Shown: one piece after another, positions 26,397 to 34,805 of the stretch
How positions within the stretch are numbered: the first letter of the stretch is position 1
Layout: every line of letters starts with the position of its first letter
NCBI RefSeq assembly: GCF_023016525.1
Contig: NZ_JALKCG010000001.1
Span: 1,302,001 to 1,366,000 of the forward strand
DNA length: 64,000 nucleotides
Direction of reading: 5' to 3'
From: Ancylobacter koreensis
GTDB taxonomy: Bacteria > Pseudomonadota > Alphaproteobacteria > Rhizobiales > Xanthobacteraceae
Notes under the pieces: generated by a model
The model's input: only the letters and a program-made list of their open reading frames with translations
Told to the model about the DNA's origin: nothing
Database searches by the model: none
Position numbers and translations under genes: made by a program

Positions 26397-27296
26397 ATGT
26401 CTGAAGCTCGCCTCGACCTAGGCTGGGTGCGCGTCTTCGAGGCGGTGGGCCGGCTCGGCAGCCTGACCGCCGCCGCGCAGGAGCTCGGCCTGTCGCAGCC
26501 GGCGGTCAGCTACACGGTGCGCACGCTGGAGCAGCTTCTCGGCGCCACGCTGCTGGAGCGGGGCCATCGCGGCAGCGCGCTTTCCCCCGCTGGCGAACGG
26601 CTGCACCGCGCGGCCCGCGCGGCGGTGGCCGAGCTCGATGCCGGCGCGCGGGCGGTGCGCCGCATGAGCCGGCGGCCGGTGGTGCGCCTGTTCACCGATT
26701 ACGGCTTCGCCTCCTTCTGGATGATGCCGCGCGTGGCGCAGTTCCGGCAGGTGCGGCCGGACACCGAGGTGCACATCATCGCCTCCGCCGCCGCCGATCC
26801 CGGCGCCGACGAGGCGGAGGACGTGGCGGTGCTGTTCGGCGCGCGCACGGATTTCGGCGCCGGCGCCACCCAGCTTTTCGAGGAGCGGGTGTTTCCCGTG
26901 TGCAGCCCGCATTTCGCCGCACGGCACGGGCTCGGCGAGAACCCGGACGCGGCACCCGGCCGCCTCGCCGGCCTGCCGCTGCTGCATCTCGACAGCACGC
27001 CGCATCCGCGCTGGTTCACCTGGCGCGACTGGTTCGCCGCCCTCGATCTGGCGCGCGAGCCGGGGGCCGGCGATCTCAGCCTCAACACCTACGGCCTCGT
27101 GGTGCAGGCGGCCATTGCCGACCAGGGTGTGGCGCTCGGCTGGGCGGGGCTGATAGACGGCGCGCTCGCCGACGGCACGCTGGTGGCGGTCGGCCCGGCG
27201 CTGGCGCGGCCGGAGAGCGGCTACTGGGTGCGGCCGGGGCCCGAGCCCTCCGGCCCGGCGCGCGAACTGATCGACTGGATCCTCGGCGAGGCGTGA
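26397..27296 (+). CDS. LysR-family regulator of choline sulfate utilisation
   Basis: This 299-residue LysR-type regulator has an N-terminal winged helix (residues about 8-66; LTAAAQELGLSQPAVSYTV) and a C-terminal periplasmic-binding-like effector domain. It is divergent from choX-betC, the arrangement seen for the choline-sulfate regulator of Rhizobiales and Pseudomonas. Its likely role is induction of choX-betC in response to choline or choline-O-sulfate. The effector is inferred from position, not from binding residues. Confidence 0.88.
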   Translation: MSEARLDLGWVRVFEAVGRLGSLTAAAQELGLSQPAVSYTVRTLEQLLGATLLERGHRGSALSPAGERLHRAARAAVAELDAGARAVRRMSRRPVVRLFTDYGFASFWMMPRVAQFRQVRPDTEVHIIASAAADPGADEAEDVAVLFGARTDFGAGATQLFEERVFPVCSPHFAARHGLGENPDAAPGRLAGLPLLHLDSTPHPRWFTWRDWFAALDLAREPGAGDLSLNTYGLVVQAAIADQGVALGWAGLIDGALADGTLVAVGPALARPESGYWVRPGPEPSGPARELIDWILGEA

Positions 27297-27304
27297 GGGC
27301 GCCC

Positions 27305-28228
27305 TCAGGGCGCGGGCGCGACGCCGGGAATCACATCCGCCTCCTCGCGCAGGCGTAGCGCGAGGTCGAGAAAGGCCTGCGCGGCGCGGGTCACGCTGCG
27401 CTCGCGGTGGCGCAGTGCGATGAACTGGCGCGAGGGCAGGGGCATGTCGATCAACGCCATGGTGCCGGTGCGGATGGCCCGGTCCACCACGCGCCGCGAG
27501 ATCACCGTGGCGCCGCTGCCGGCCTCCACCGCCGCGCGGATCGCCTCGTTGGAGGGATATTCCAGCGCGAGCCTCAGCTCGGAGGGCCGCACGCCGTGGC
27601 GCGACAGATAGGCTTCGAAGATCGCCCGCGTGCCCGACCCCGGCTCGCGCAGCACCCACGGGCCGGCGCGCAGCTCCTGCGCCGAGCGCGGCGCGCGCCA
27701 CGCCCACGGATGCACCACCGGCGCCACCAGCACCATCTCGTCCTCGGCCAGCGGCACGGCGGCGAGGACGGCATCGTCCACCTCGCCCTCGATGATGCCG
27801 AGATCGGCGGTGCCCTGATGGACGCGGGCCGCCACCTCGCCGGTATTGCCGATCTCCAGCCGCACCTCGATGCCGGGATAGGCGGTGCGGAAGCGCTCGA
27901 TCACGCCGGGCAGCCAGTAATTGCCCACCGTCTGGCTGCCGGCGAGCGACAGGCGCCCGCGCGCCAGACCGGAGAGGTCGACCAGCACCTGCTCGGCCAC
28001 CGCCACCTGCGCCAGCACGGCACGCGCCTCCACCAGCAGCAGGCGCCCGGCCTCGGTGAGCATGATGCGCCGGCCGATGCGGTCGAACAGCTTGGTGGCG
28101 TGGTTCGCCTCCAGCGTGGCGATGGCCGCGCTGGTGGCCGACTGGGTGAGGTTCAGCGCCTGCGCCGCCTTGGTGAGATGCTCGCGCTCGGCGACGGCGA
28201 CGAAGATGCGCAGCTGCTCAAGGGTCAT
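27305..28228 (-). CDS. LysR-family regulator linked to yeiH
   Basis: This 307-residue LysR regulator has the helix-turn-helix LTKAAQALNLTQSATSAAI (about 18-36) and an effector domain with the LREPGSGTR motif near residue 195, shared with the CysB/CbbR/YeiE group. It follows yeiH on the same strand after 37 bases, and LysR genes of the YeiE kind typically accompany yeiH. It therefore probably controls the exporter in response to a sulfur or anion signal. It is convergent with the choline-sulfate regulator (8-base gap). Confidence 0.88.
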   Translation of the reverse strand: MTLEQLRIFVAVAEREHLTKAAQALNLTQSATSAAIATLEANHATKLFDRIGRRIMLTEAGRLLLVEARAVLAQVAVAEQVLVDLSGLARGRLSLAGSQTVGNYWLPGVIERFRTAYPGIEVRLEIGNTGEVAARVHQGTADLGIIEGEVDDAVLAAVPLAEDEMVLVAPVVHPWAWRAPRSAQELRAGPWVLREPGSGTRAIFEAYLSRHGVRPSELRLALEYPSNEAIRAAVEAGSGATVISRRVVDRAIRTGTMALIDMPLPSRQFIALRHRERSVTRAAQAFLDLALRLREEADVIPGVAPAP

Positions 28229-28265
28229 GGCGCCCCGCAGGCACGGCGCCGGTCCGGCGTGCGGC

Positions 28266-29318
28266 TCAGCTGGTGAGCTTCACCAGCACGAGGCTGAACA
28301 CGGCGATGAAGGCGAAGGCTGCGAGGCCGAGGAGGAAGGGGCGCAGCCCCTTGGCGCGCAGCTTGGCGAAATCGGTCTCCAGCCCCATCGCGGCGAGCGC
28401 CATGGAGAGCAGGAAGGTGGTGAGCCAGACCAGCGCCGCTTTCGCCTCCGCCGGAATGCTGATGACGCTGTTCACGCCGATCATCGCGATGAAGCCGAGC
28501 ACGAACCAAGGCACCGGCGGGCGGGCGGCCCCCGAGGCGTCCGGCCCGGCGCGCCGGGTGGCGAGGAAGCCGAGCGTCAGCACCACGGGGGCCAGCAGCA
28601 TGACGCGCGAGAGCTTGGCGATGGTGCCGAACTCGCCGGCCGCCTGCCCCTCCTGATAGGCGGCGGCGACCACCTGCGCGATCTCGTGGATCGAGGCGCC
28701 GGTCCACAGGCCGTAGGCATGGGCGTCGAGCCCGAGAAGGCCGGGCAGCGCCGGGTAGAGGAACATGGCGACCGAGCCGAAGATGGTCACGCAGGCCACC
28801 GCATAGGCGACATCCTCGTCCGGGGCGCGCGTCACCGTGTTGGTGGCAATCACCGCCGAGGCGCCGCAGATCGACGTGCCGGCGGCGATGAGCTGGGCGA
28901 GGCCCTTCTCCACGCCCATCAGCCGGCCGAGGATGGTGGTGAACAGGAAGGTGGCGACCAGCGTCAGCGCGATGACCGCGAAGCCGCTCGCCCCCACCTC
29001 GACGATCTGCGCGGCGGTGAGCTGCAGGCCGAGCAGGATGATGGCGAAGCGCAGGATGCGCCGCATGGCGAAGGCGACGCCGGGCTTTGCCCGCGCCGGC
29101 GTGCCGACGAGATTGTGGAAGCCCATGCCGATGACGATGGCGAGGATCATCGGGCTGAGCAGGCCGAGCACGGGGAGCTGGCGCAGGCCGAAGGCCGCTC
29201 CGGCGATCGCGCCGGCCAGCAGCAGTCCCGGCAGGAGGCCACGGAGAAGGCCGGGCACGTTCTTGTCGGTCCCGGCGCCGCGCGGGCGCCCGCCGAGGGA
29301 TTGCCAGGTCAGGCTCAT
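28266..29318 (-). CDS. YeiH-family putative sulfate exporter
   Basis: This 350-residue membrane protein has about ten helices and the YeiH (UPF0324) features [27 protein letters not shown] and [14 protein letters not shown]. The family is annotated as putative sulfate exporters, with sulfite or related anions also proposed; direct transport proof is limited. GGAGG lies seven bases before ATG 29318. It sits between choline sulfatase, which releases sulfate, and a persulfide dioxygenase operon, which releases sulfite. Export of excess oxidised sulfur is therefore plausible (inference). Two identical dyads lie 43-85 bases upstream. Confidence 0.88.
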   Translation of the reverse strand: MSLTWQSLGGRPRGAGTDKNVPGLLRGLLPGLLLAGAIAGAAFGLRQLPVLGLLSPMILAIVIGMGFHNLVGTPARAKPGVAFAMRRILRFAIILLGLQLTAAQIVEVGASGFAVIALTLVATFLFTTILGRLMGVEKGLAQLIAAGTSICGASAVIATNTVTRAPDEDVAYAVACVTIFGSVAMFLYPALPGLLGLDAHAYGLWTGASIHEIAQVVAAAYQEGQAAGEFGTIAKLSRVMLLAPVVLTLGFLATRRAGPDASGAARPPVPWFVLGFIAMIGVNSVISIPAEAKAALVWLTTFLLSMALAAMGLETDFAKLRAKGLRPFLLGLAAFAFIAVFSLVLVKLTS

Positions 29319-29360
29319 GTTCACGCCTCCGTCGTCCAGTGACGAAGGCATGACACGTTG

Positions 29361-29403
29361 CCGAACGTTCGATCCAACTCATAATTAAAGATAGAACGTT
29401 CGG
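29361..29403. promoter_or_regulatory. Twin GAACGTTC dyads upstream of yeiH
   Basis: CCGAACGTTC (29361-29370) and its reverse complement GAACGTTCGG (29394-29403) frame a 23-base AT-rich spacer. Each half contains the self-palindrome GAACGTTC, and the two centres are 31 bp apart, close to three helical turns. This is a convincing paired binding site for a dimeric regulator on the yeiH side of the divergent region. The cognate protein is not certain. Confidence 0.6.
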
Positions 29404-29456
29404 TAAAAACGAACAAGAGAGACGGCGAGGCGGTGTGAGTGGTTTCGGATCTGACA

Positions 29457-29480
29457 ACGATATGTATTCTTACATATCGT
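29457..29480. promoter_or_regulatory. Perfect dyad operator upstream of persulfide operon
   Basis: ACGATATGTA (29457-29466) and its exact reverse complement (29471-29480) flank TTCT. This AT-rich 10-bp dyad is about 80 bases before the first gene of an operon encoding a BigR-type ArsR repressor. AT-rich dyads over the promoter are how BigR/SqrR repressors control such operons, so it is the likely BigR operator. Confidence 0.65.
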
Positions 29481-29561
29481 AAAAATGATTGCGAAATATC
29501 GAGAACAAAGTAGCGTTGGTGGCGGCGGGAGCGGACCTGCCGTCTCATCGGGGTGCCGGAC

Positions 29562-29765
29562 ATGACCCGGAACATCGGAACCGCCGACCGCGCGTTGCGC
29601 GTCATACTCGGCTTCGCGCTGCTGTCGCTTCTCTTCGTATGGCAAGGCAATCTGCGCTGGCTCGGCCTCGTCGGCCTGGTGCCGCTGCTGACGGCCCTTG
29701 TCGGCCATTGCCCGGCCTATTCGCTGCTGGGCCTTTCCACCTGTCCGCTGACGCGGCGCCGCTGA
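29562..29765 (+). CDS. DUF2892 small membrane protein
   Basis: This 67-residue protein begins MTRNIGTADRALRVILG, the DUF2892 (YgaP transmembrane-like) signature. It has two membrane helices separated by a short loop, and a CPAYSLLGLSTC segment with two cysteines. Such proteins are routinely encoded with persulfide dioxygenases and rhodaneses and are thought to support sulfane-sulfur handling at the membrane. GGGGTG precedes ATG 29562. It is the first gene of the blh-bigR operon; the next gene begins 10 bases after its stop. Confidence 0.85.
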   Translation: MTRNIGTADRALRVILGFALLSLLFVWQGNLRWLGLVGLVPLLTALVGHCPAYSLLGLSTCPLTRRR

Positions 29766-29775
29766 GGAGGCCGCG

Positions 29776-30657
29776 CTGAGCCGCACGCCGGAGGTCACCG
29801 GATTCTTCGATCCGCGCACATGGTCGGTGCAGTATGTCGTCGCCGATCCCGCGACGGGCCGCTGCGCCATCGTCGATCCGGTCTACGACTTCGACGAGAA
29901 GTCCGGCCAGACGTCGAGCCGCACCGCCGATCGCCTGCTCGACTTCGTGCGCGAGCGCGGGCTCACGGTGGAGTGGATTCTCGACACTCACCCCCATGCC
30001 GACCATTTCTCCGCCGCGCCTTACCTGAAGGCGAAGACCGGCGCGCCGACCGCCATCGGCGAGAAGGTGCGGGACGTCCAGACGCTGTGGAAGGGCTATT
30101 ACAACTGGCCGGACTTTCCAGCGGACGGCTCGCAATGGGACCGGCTCTTCGCCGACGGCGACACCTTCCGCGTCGGCGGCATCGAGGCGCGGGTGATGTT
30201 CTCCCCCGGCCATACGCTGGCCTCCGTCACCTATGTGATCGGCAACGCCGCCTTCGTGCACGACACGCTGTTCATGCCCGACAGCGGCACGGCGCGGGCG
30301 GATTTTCCCGGCGGCAGCGCGAAGGCGTTGTGGAGGTCGATACAGGACATTCTGGCGCTGCCGGACGAGACGCGCCTGTTCACCGGCCACGACTACCAGC
30401 CGGGCGGCCGCGCCCCGCTGTGGGAATCCAGCGTCGCCGCGCAGAAGGCCGGCAACATCCATCTGGCGCGCGGCCGCACGCAGGAGGAATTCGTGGCGCT
30501 GCGCGAGGCGCGCGACCGCACCCTGCCCATGCCGAAGCTCATCCTGCAATCGCTGCAGATAAACACCAATGGCGGTCGGCTTCCCGAACCCGAATCGAAC
30601 GGCGTGCGCTATCTCAAGATCCCGCTCGACCTTCTCAAGGGAGCGGCATGGGACTGA
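29776..30657 (+). CDS. blh: Blh-type persulfide dioxygenase (MBL fold), CTG start
   Basis: This metallo-beta-lactamase-fold enzyme (293 residues) probably oxidises glutathione persulfide to sulfite with non-haem iron. The metal motif THPHADH gives H72, H74, D76 and H77, with further ligands in SPGHT and TGHDY. It has no C-terminal rhodanese domain, like Blh of Agrobacterium/Xylella. The conserved N-terminus (SRTPEVTGFFDPRTWSVQY) extends upstream of the first GTG (29827), and the only codon placed correctly after a perfect AGGAGG (29765-29770, spacing 5) is CTG at 29776. A rare CTG start is therefore likely. Its end overlaps bigR by ten bases. Confidence 0.88.
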   Translation: MSRTPEVTGFFDPRTWSVQYVVADPATGRCAIVDPVYDFDEKSGQTSSRTADRLLDFVRERGLTVEWILDTHPHADHFSAAPYLKAKTGAPTAIGEKVRDVQTLWKGYYNWPDFPADGSQWDRLFADGDTFRVGGIEARVMFSPGHTLASVTYVIGNAAFVHDTLFMPDSGTARADFPGGSAKALWRSIQDILALPDETRLFTGHDYQPGGRAPLWESSVAAQKAGNIHLARGRTQEEFVALREARDRTLPMPKLILQSLQINTNGGRLPEPESNGVRYLKIPLDLLKGAAWD

Positions 30658-31019
30658 AGGATCTGGAAACGACAGCCGGAACGGACACGATGCCCGACAC
30701 ACTCCCCAGCGAGGCCGCCGACATGAAGGCGCGGGTCGGCGAGGCCTCCGCCTTCCTGAAGAAGCTGGCCAATCCGGACCGGCTGATGGTCGCCTGCGCG
30801 CTGGTGGAGGGCGAGCGCGCGGTGCGCGAGCTGGAGGACCTGCTCGGCATCCGCCAGCCCGGCCTGTCGCAGCAGCTCGGCGAACTGCGCGAGGCCGGCC
30901 TCATCGTCGGCCGCAAGGAGGGCAAGCAGGTGTTCTACCGCCTTGCCGATCCGCGGGTGGAGACCTTCATCACCACCATGCACGCGCTGTTCTGCGCGCC
31001 GAGGGGAGAGACGCCGTGA
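30648..31019 (+). CDS. bigR: BigR/SqrR-type ArsR repressor, persulfide sensor
   Basis: This is a 123-residue ArsR-family winged-helix repressor. Cys50 (VACALVEGE) and Cys116 (ALFCAP) are 66 residues apart, exactly the spacing of the redox cysteines Cys42/Cys108 in Xylella BigR. Those cysteines form a disulfide or polysulfide link that releases DNA. The recognition helix is around QPGLSQQLGELREAGL. It lies inside the operon it should repress, overlapping blh by ten bases and the next gene by four (GTGA). The 29457-29480 dyad is its likely operator. Confidence 0.9.
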   Translation: MGLKDLETTAGTDTMPDTLPSEAADMKARVGEASAFLKKLANPDRLMVACALVEGERAVRELEDLLGIRQPGLSQQLGELREAGLIVGRKEGKQVFYRLADPRVETFITTMHALFCAPRGETP

Positions 31020-31441
31020 CCAGCTTCACCCCGCTCGCCTCCTTCATCGGCGGCCTGCTGATCGGACTTTCCGCCGTTCTCCTGCTGCTCGTCGAAGGAC
31101 GCATCGCCGGCATCAGCGGCATCGCCGCGCGCCTGCTGCCGCCCTGGGGCAAAGGCGTGGCCGAGCGCTTCGCCTTCATCGCCGGGCTGGTGGGCGCGCC
31201 CTTCCTCGTCGCCGCGATCACCGGCGCACCGGTGGTGCAGACCGTCTCGGACGATCCGCCGCTGATGGCGGCGGCCGGGCTGCTGGTCGGCTTCGGCGCG
31301 GTGTGGGGCTCGGGATGCACTTCGGGCCATGGCGTATGCGGCCTTGCCCGCCTGTCGCCGCGCTCCATGGTGGCGACCGCCGTCTTCATGACGGCCGGCT
31401 TCCTCACCGTCTTCGTCACCCACCACGTGATCGGGGGCTGA
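31016..31441 (+). CDS. YeeE/YedE half-transporter, first subunit
   Basis: This 141-residue membrane protein has about four helices. The conserved cysteine motif GSGCTSGHGVCG near residue 98-109 is the signature of YeeE/YedE (sulf_transp) proteins, which move thiosulfate or other sulfur compounds through a chain of cysteines. It is half the size of E. coli YeeE and pairs with the next gene, as in PmpA/PmpB. The GTG start overlaps the bigR stop (GTGA). It may take up or expel sulfur species handled by Blh. Confidence 0.87.
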   Translation: MTSFTPLASFIGGLLIGLSAVLLLLVEGRIAGISGIAARLLPPWGKGVAERFAFIAGLVGAPFLVAAITGAPVVQTVSDDPPLMAAAGLLVGFGAVWGSGCTSGHGVCGLARLSPRSMVATAVFMTAGFLTVFVTHHVIGG

Positions 31442-31444
31442 GCG

Positions 31445-31861
31445 ATGGCAATCCCAGTCAATCTGGCCCTCGGCCTGTTGTTCGGCGTCGGGCTCGTCGT
31501 CTCCGGCATGAGCGATCCGGCCAAGGTGCTGAACTTCCTCGATCTCGCCGGCACCTTCGATCCCTCGCTCGCTTTCGTCATGGGCGGGGCGGTGCTGGTC
31601 GCCTTTGTCGGCTTCCGCCTCGTGCTGGCGCGCGATACGCCCCTGCGGGCGCCGCGCTTCGAGCTGCCGACGCGACGGGACATCGACGCGCGGCTCATCG
31701 TCGGCCCGGCGCTGTTCGGCATCGGCTGGGGGCTCGGCGGCTTCTGCCCCGGCCCGGCCTTCACCGCGCTCGGCCTCGGCGCGCCGGGCACGCTGGTCTT
31801 CGTGCCGGCCATGCTGGCGGGCATGTGGAGTGCCCGCCTGCTGGCCGAGCGCAAGGGCTGA
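31445..31861 (+). CDS. YeeE/YedE half-transporter, second subunit
   Basis: This 138-residue membrane protein forms the second half of a split YeeE/YedE transporter (DUF6691 type). It has three to four helices with GLVVSGMSDPAKVLNFLD near the N-terminus and the cysteine motif GGFCPGPAF near residue 99. It begins three bases after the stop of the first half. Together they probably make the PmpAB-like sulfur-compound channel of the BigR regulon. The operon ends here. Confidence 0.87.
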   Translation: MAIPVNLALGLLFGVGLVVSGMSDPAKVLNFLDLAGTFDPSLAFVMGGAVLVAFVGFRLVLARDTPLRAPRFELPTRRDIDARLIVGPALFGIGWGLGGFCPGPAFTALGLGAPGTLVFVPAMLAGMWSARLLAERKG

Positions 31862-31973
31862 GCCGGCCGGCGGCGGCCTCCGGCGCCGCGCCGCGCAGAG
31901 GGACCAAATTTCGACATTGCCCGCGCCCAACAACGCGGCATTAAACTACCCCTGAGGGAACGGGGAGCAGGGG

Positions 31974-33338
31974 ATGGCGCAGGCGGGTGGCGAGGGGTTC
32001 CGGCGCAGGCTGGGGCCGCTGGAGGCGGTCGGGCTCTCGCTCTCCGTCATGGCGCCGACCATGGGCATGGCGCTCAACGTGACGCTGGCGGTGGGGGCCG
32101 CCGGCATCGCCGCGCCTCTCGGCTTCGCCATTGGCACGCTGGTGGTCGGCCTCGTCGGCCTCTCCTTCATCTTCTTCGCCAGCCGCGTGACCACCGCCGG
32201 CTCCGGCTATGCCTATATCGGGCGCACCTTCGGGCCGCGCGCCGGCTTCATCGCCGGCTGGTGCATGGTGCTGCTCTACGTCGCCGGCGGCTCCGGCAGC
32301 GCGGCGCTGGTCGGCGATTTCCTGAGCGCCGCGCTCGACGACCACGGCATCCATCTGGGGGCCTGGTGGCTGCCGGTCGCCGTGCTTGCGCTTCTGGCCG
32401 GCACGGCGCTGGCCTGGCGCGACGTCGGCCTCGCCACGCGGCTGATGCTGGCGCTGGAACTCTCCTCCGTCGCCGTCATCATCTATCTCGGCGTGCGCAT
32501 CCTCATGGCCGCCGGGGCGCAGGGCGAGGTGAGCCTCGCCCCCTTCCATCCCGACCCCTCGGTCGGATGGTGGGGCGTGGGCTACGCCATCGTCTTCGCG
32601 GTGCTGTCCTTCGCCGGCTTCGAGGCGGCGACGACGCTGGCGGAGGAGACCGGCCAGCCCGGCCGCGCCATCCCCCTCGCGCTGTTCGGCTCGGTGGTGC
32701 TGGCGGGGCTGTTCTTCGTCTTCGCCTCCTACATCCAGGTGATCGGCTTCGGCCTCGACAACATGAAGGCGCTGGCGGCGAGCGAAGCGCCGCTCAACAC
32801 GCTGGCGCTGAAATACGGCAACGTCCACATCGCCACGGCGCTGGATCTGGCGGCCGCCGTCTCGGCGCTGTCCTGCGTGCTCGGCACGCTGTCGGCGGGT
32901 GCGCGCATGCTGTTCGTGCTCGGCCGGGCGGGCCTCTCGCCGGCCATGGCGCGCCTGCATCCGGGCTACGGCACGCCGACCACGGCGGTCGCCATCGTCG
33001 CCCTCGCCATGCTGGCGGGCGTCATCGCCTGGGCGCCCTTCGTCGGGCCGACCGATTATTACGATGCGGTCGGCACCATCGGCGTGCTGGCGCTCATCGT
33101 CGCCTATCTCGGGGTGACGGTGGCGGCGGCGGTGCATGCGGTGCGGGCGGGCAGCCGGCTCTGGCTGACACTGGGCATGCTCGGCACGCTCGCCATGCTG
33201 TGGCCGCTCTACAATTCAGTCTATCCGGTGCCCGCCTTCCCCGACAGCCTGTGGCCCTATCTGGTTGTCGGCTGGATCGTGCTGGGCGGCGGGCTCCTGC
33301 TGCTGCGGCCGCAGATCGGGCGCAGCGAGGCGCGGTAG
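31974..33338 (+). CDS. APC-family amino acid permease
   Basis: This 454-residue, twelve-helix transporter belongs to the amino acid-polyamine-organocation superfamily. Helix 1 carries the unwound Gly-rich motif region (VMAPTMGMALNVTLA), and FAGFEAATTLAEET in helix 6 is the typical APC motif. AGGGGAT-like sequence precedes ATG 31974. It is followed 99 bases later by a glutaminase gene, so uptake of glutamine or a related amino acid is likely (inference). The exact substrate is not readable. Confidence 0.85.
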   Translation: MAQAGGEGFRRRLGPLEAVGLSLSVMAPTMGMALNVTLAVGAAGIAAPLGFAIGTLVVGLVGLSFIFFASRVTTAGSGYAYIGRTFGPRAGFIAGWCMVLLYVAGGSGSAALVGDFLSAALDDHGIHLGAWWLPVAVLALLAGTALAWRDVGLATRLMLALELSSVAVIIYLGVRILMAAGAQGEVSLAPFHPDPSVGWWGVGYAIVFAVLSFAGFEAATTLAEETGQPGRAIPLALFGSVVLAGLFFVFASYIQVIGFGLDNMKALAASEAPLNTLALKYGNVHIATALDLAAAVSALSCVLGTLSAGARMLFVLGRAGLSPAMARLHPGYGTPTTAVAIVALAMLAGVIAWAPFVGPTDYYDAVGTIGVLALIVAYLGVTVAAAVHAVRAGSRLWLTLGMLGTLAMLWPLYNSVYPVPAFPDSLWPYLVVGWIVLGGGLLLLRPQIGRSEAR

Positions 33339-33437
33339 GCGCGGCATCGGGCTTGCAGGCGGCGAGTGGCAGGGAGTTGCACGCGGGGGCCGCCCCGTGG
33401 CACCTGCGTGCCGTTGCCAACCGCCGAAAGCGAGCCC

Positions 33438-34364
33438 GTGCCCGATCTCGACCGCATCGTCCGTGAAATCGCCGAGGAAATGGCCGCGCGCACCGACCGC
33501 GGCGACGTCGCGACCTATATTCCCGAACTTGCCCGTGCCGATCCGAACCGCTTCGGCATCGCCGTGGTGAGCGGGGAGGGCGAGGTGGTGGTGGGCGGCG
33601 ACGCCGACATGGCCTTCTCCATCCAGAGCATCTCGAAGGTGTTCACCCTCACTTTGGCGCTCGGCAAGATCGGCAACCTCCTGTGGAAGCGGGTCGGGCG
33701 CGAGCCCTCGGGCAGCCCGTTCAATTCCATCGTCCAGCTTGAGAACGAGCACGGCATCCCGCGCAACCCCTTCATCAATGCCGGCGCCATCGCGGTGACC
33801 GACGTCATCCTCTCCGGCCACCAGCCGCGCGAGGCGCTGGGTGAGATCCTGCGCTTCCTGCAGTTCCTCGCCGAGGACCCGGCGATCGGCATCGACGAGG
33901 CGGTGGCCGCCTCCGAGCAGCGCACCGGCTTCCGCAACCGGGCGCTCGCCAACTACATGAAGTCGTTCGGCGTGCTGGAAAACCCGGTCGACTACACGCT
34001 CGGCGTCTATTTCCATCACTGCGCCATCGCCATGAGCTGCCGCCAGCTCGCCATGGCCGGGCGCTTCCTCGCCCATAACGGGCGCAACCCGGCGACCGGC
34101 TTCTCGGTGGTTTCGCCCGAGCGGGCGCGGCGCATCAACGCCATCATGCTGACCTGCGGGCATTATGACGGCTCGGGCGAGTTCGCCTATCGCGTCGGCC
34201 TGCCGGGCAAGAGCGGGGTGGGGGGCGGCATCCTCGCCGTCGCGCCGGGCCGGGCCTCGATCGCGGTATGGTCGCCTGGGCTGGACGCCAGCGGCAACTC
34301 GCATCTGGGCCGCATCGCGCTGGAGGAACTGACCCGGCGGCTGGGCTGGTCGATCTTCGGCTAG
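33438..34364 (+). CDS. glsA: Glutaminase
   Basis: Glutaminase hydrolyses glutamine to glutamate and ammonia. From GTG 33438 the protein is 308 residues, the normal length of bacterial GlsA. It has the serine-beta-lactamase-like S-x-x-K catalytic motif in [11 protein letters not shown], the conserved NPFINAGAI and [10 protein letters not shown] blocks, and GKSGVGGGI near the C-terminus. An earlier GTG (33366) would add 24 unconserved residues. It is probably co-transcribed with the preceding permease, and an inverted repeat lies after its stop. Confidence 0.92.
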   Translation: MPDLDRIVREIAEEMAARTDRGDVATYIPELARADPNRFGIAVVSGEGEVVVGGDADMAFSIQSISKVFTLTLALGKIGNLLWKRVGREPSGSPFNSIVQLENEHGIPRNPFINAGAIAVTDVILSGHQPREALGEILRFLQFLAEDPAIGIDEAVAASEQRTGFRNRALANYMKSFGVLENPVDYTLGVYFHHCAIAMSCRQLAMAGRFLAHNGRNPATGFSVVSPERARRINAIMLTCGHYDGSGEFAYRVGLPGKSGVGGGILAVAPGRASIAVWSPGLDASGNSHLGRIALEELTRRLGWSIFG

Positions 34365-34392
34365 GGGCGCCGAGCGGGGCGCTGGATGTGAC

Positions 34393-34424
34393 AAGAGGGC
34401 CGGACGGTGTGTCGCGGCCCTCTT
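34393..34424 (+). terminator. Hairpin after glsA
   Basis: AAGAGGGCCG (34393-34402) pairs perfectly with CGGCCCTCTT (34415-34424) across a 12-base loop, 29 bases after the glutaminase stop. The T-run after the stem is poor, so it may need Rho or act as an mRNA 3' end stabiliser. Confidence 0.55.
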
Positions 34425-34495
34425 GCGGGGGTAAATCGTCTGGCAGTCGAACACCGACTTACGGCACCGGGCATTGTCATCGACCGGGCCGGGCG

Positions 34496-34681
34496 TCAGT
34501 TCTTCGGCCCGCTTTCTTCCTTGATCGCCTCTTCATGATACCAGCTTCCCACGATGAGGCGGGGCAGGCCCTTGAGGTTCTCGGAAGAAAGCGCCTCGGC
34601 GCGACGGGCAGCGAGGCCGGCCCGGCCACCGGCCGGGAACTGGACGATCTGGGCGCTCTCGCGCTGGACATTGGTACTCAT
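34496..34681 (-). CDS. DUF2735 protein
   Basis: This 61-residue protein carries the short DUF2735 motif AQIVQFPAGGRAGL at its N-terminus. The family is found in Rhizobiales, typically divergent from glnII as here, and has no proven function; a link to nitrogen metabolism is suggested by that conserved neighbourhood. The ATG at 34681 has AGGAGAAACG just before it on the minus strand. The 462-base divergent region contains regulatory repeats. Confidence 0.8.
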   Translation of the reverse strand: MSTNVQRESAQIVQFPAGGRAGLAARRAEALSSENLKGLPRLIVGSWYHEEAIKEESGPKN

Positions 34682-34762
34682 TGCACGTTTCTCCTTTCCG
34701 GCTGCGCGTTCCTGCGTCAGCCCTTATCTCTATATAACACCTTTTGCATGGCGTTTGCGCAA

Positions 34763-34805
34763 GATGCACATTTTACGATCACAATGAGCATAGAATTTGT
34801 GCATC
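34763..34805. promoter_or_regulatory. Inverted repeat in DUF2735/glnII divergent region
   Basis: GATGCACA (34763-34770) and TGTGCATC (34798-34805) form a perfect 8-base inverted repeat around a 27-base AT-rich spacer. Repeated TGCA-like half-sites in this stretch recall NtrC enhancers (TGCAC-type dyads), which would fit the sigma-54 promoter downstream, but the match to a complete NtrC site is incomplete. Confidence 0.4.
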
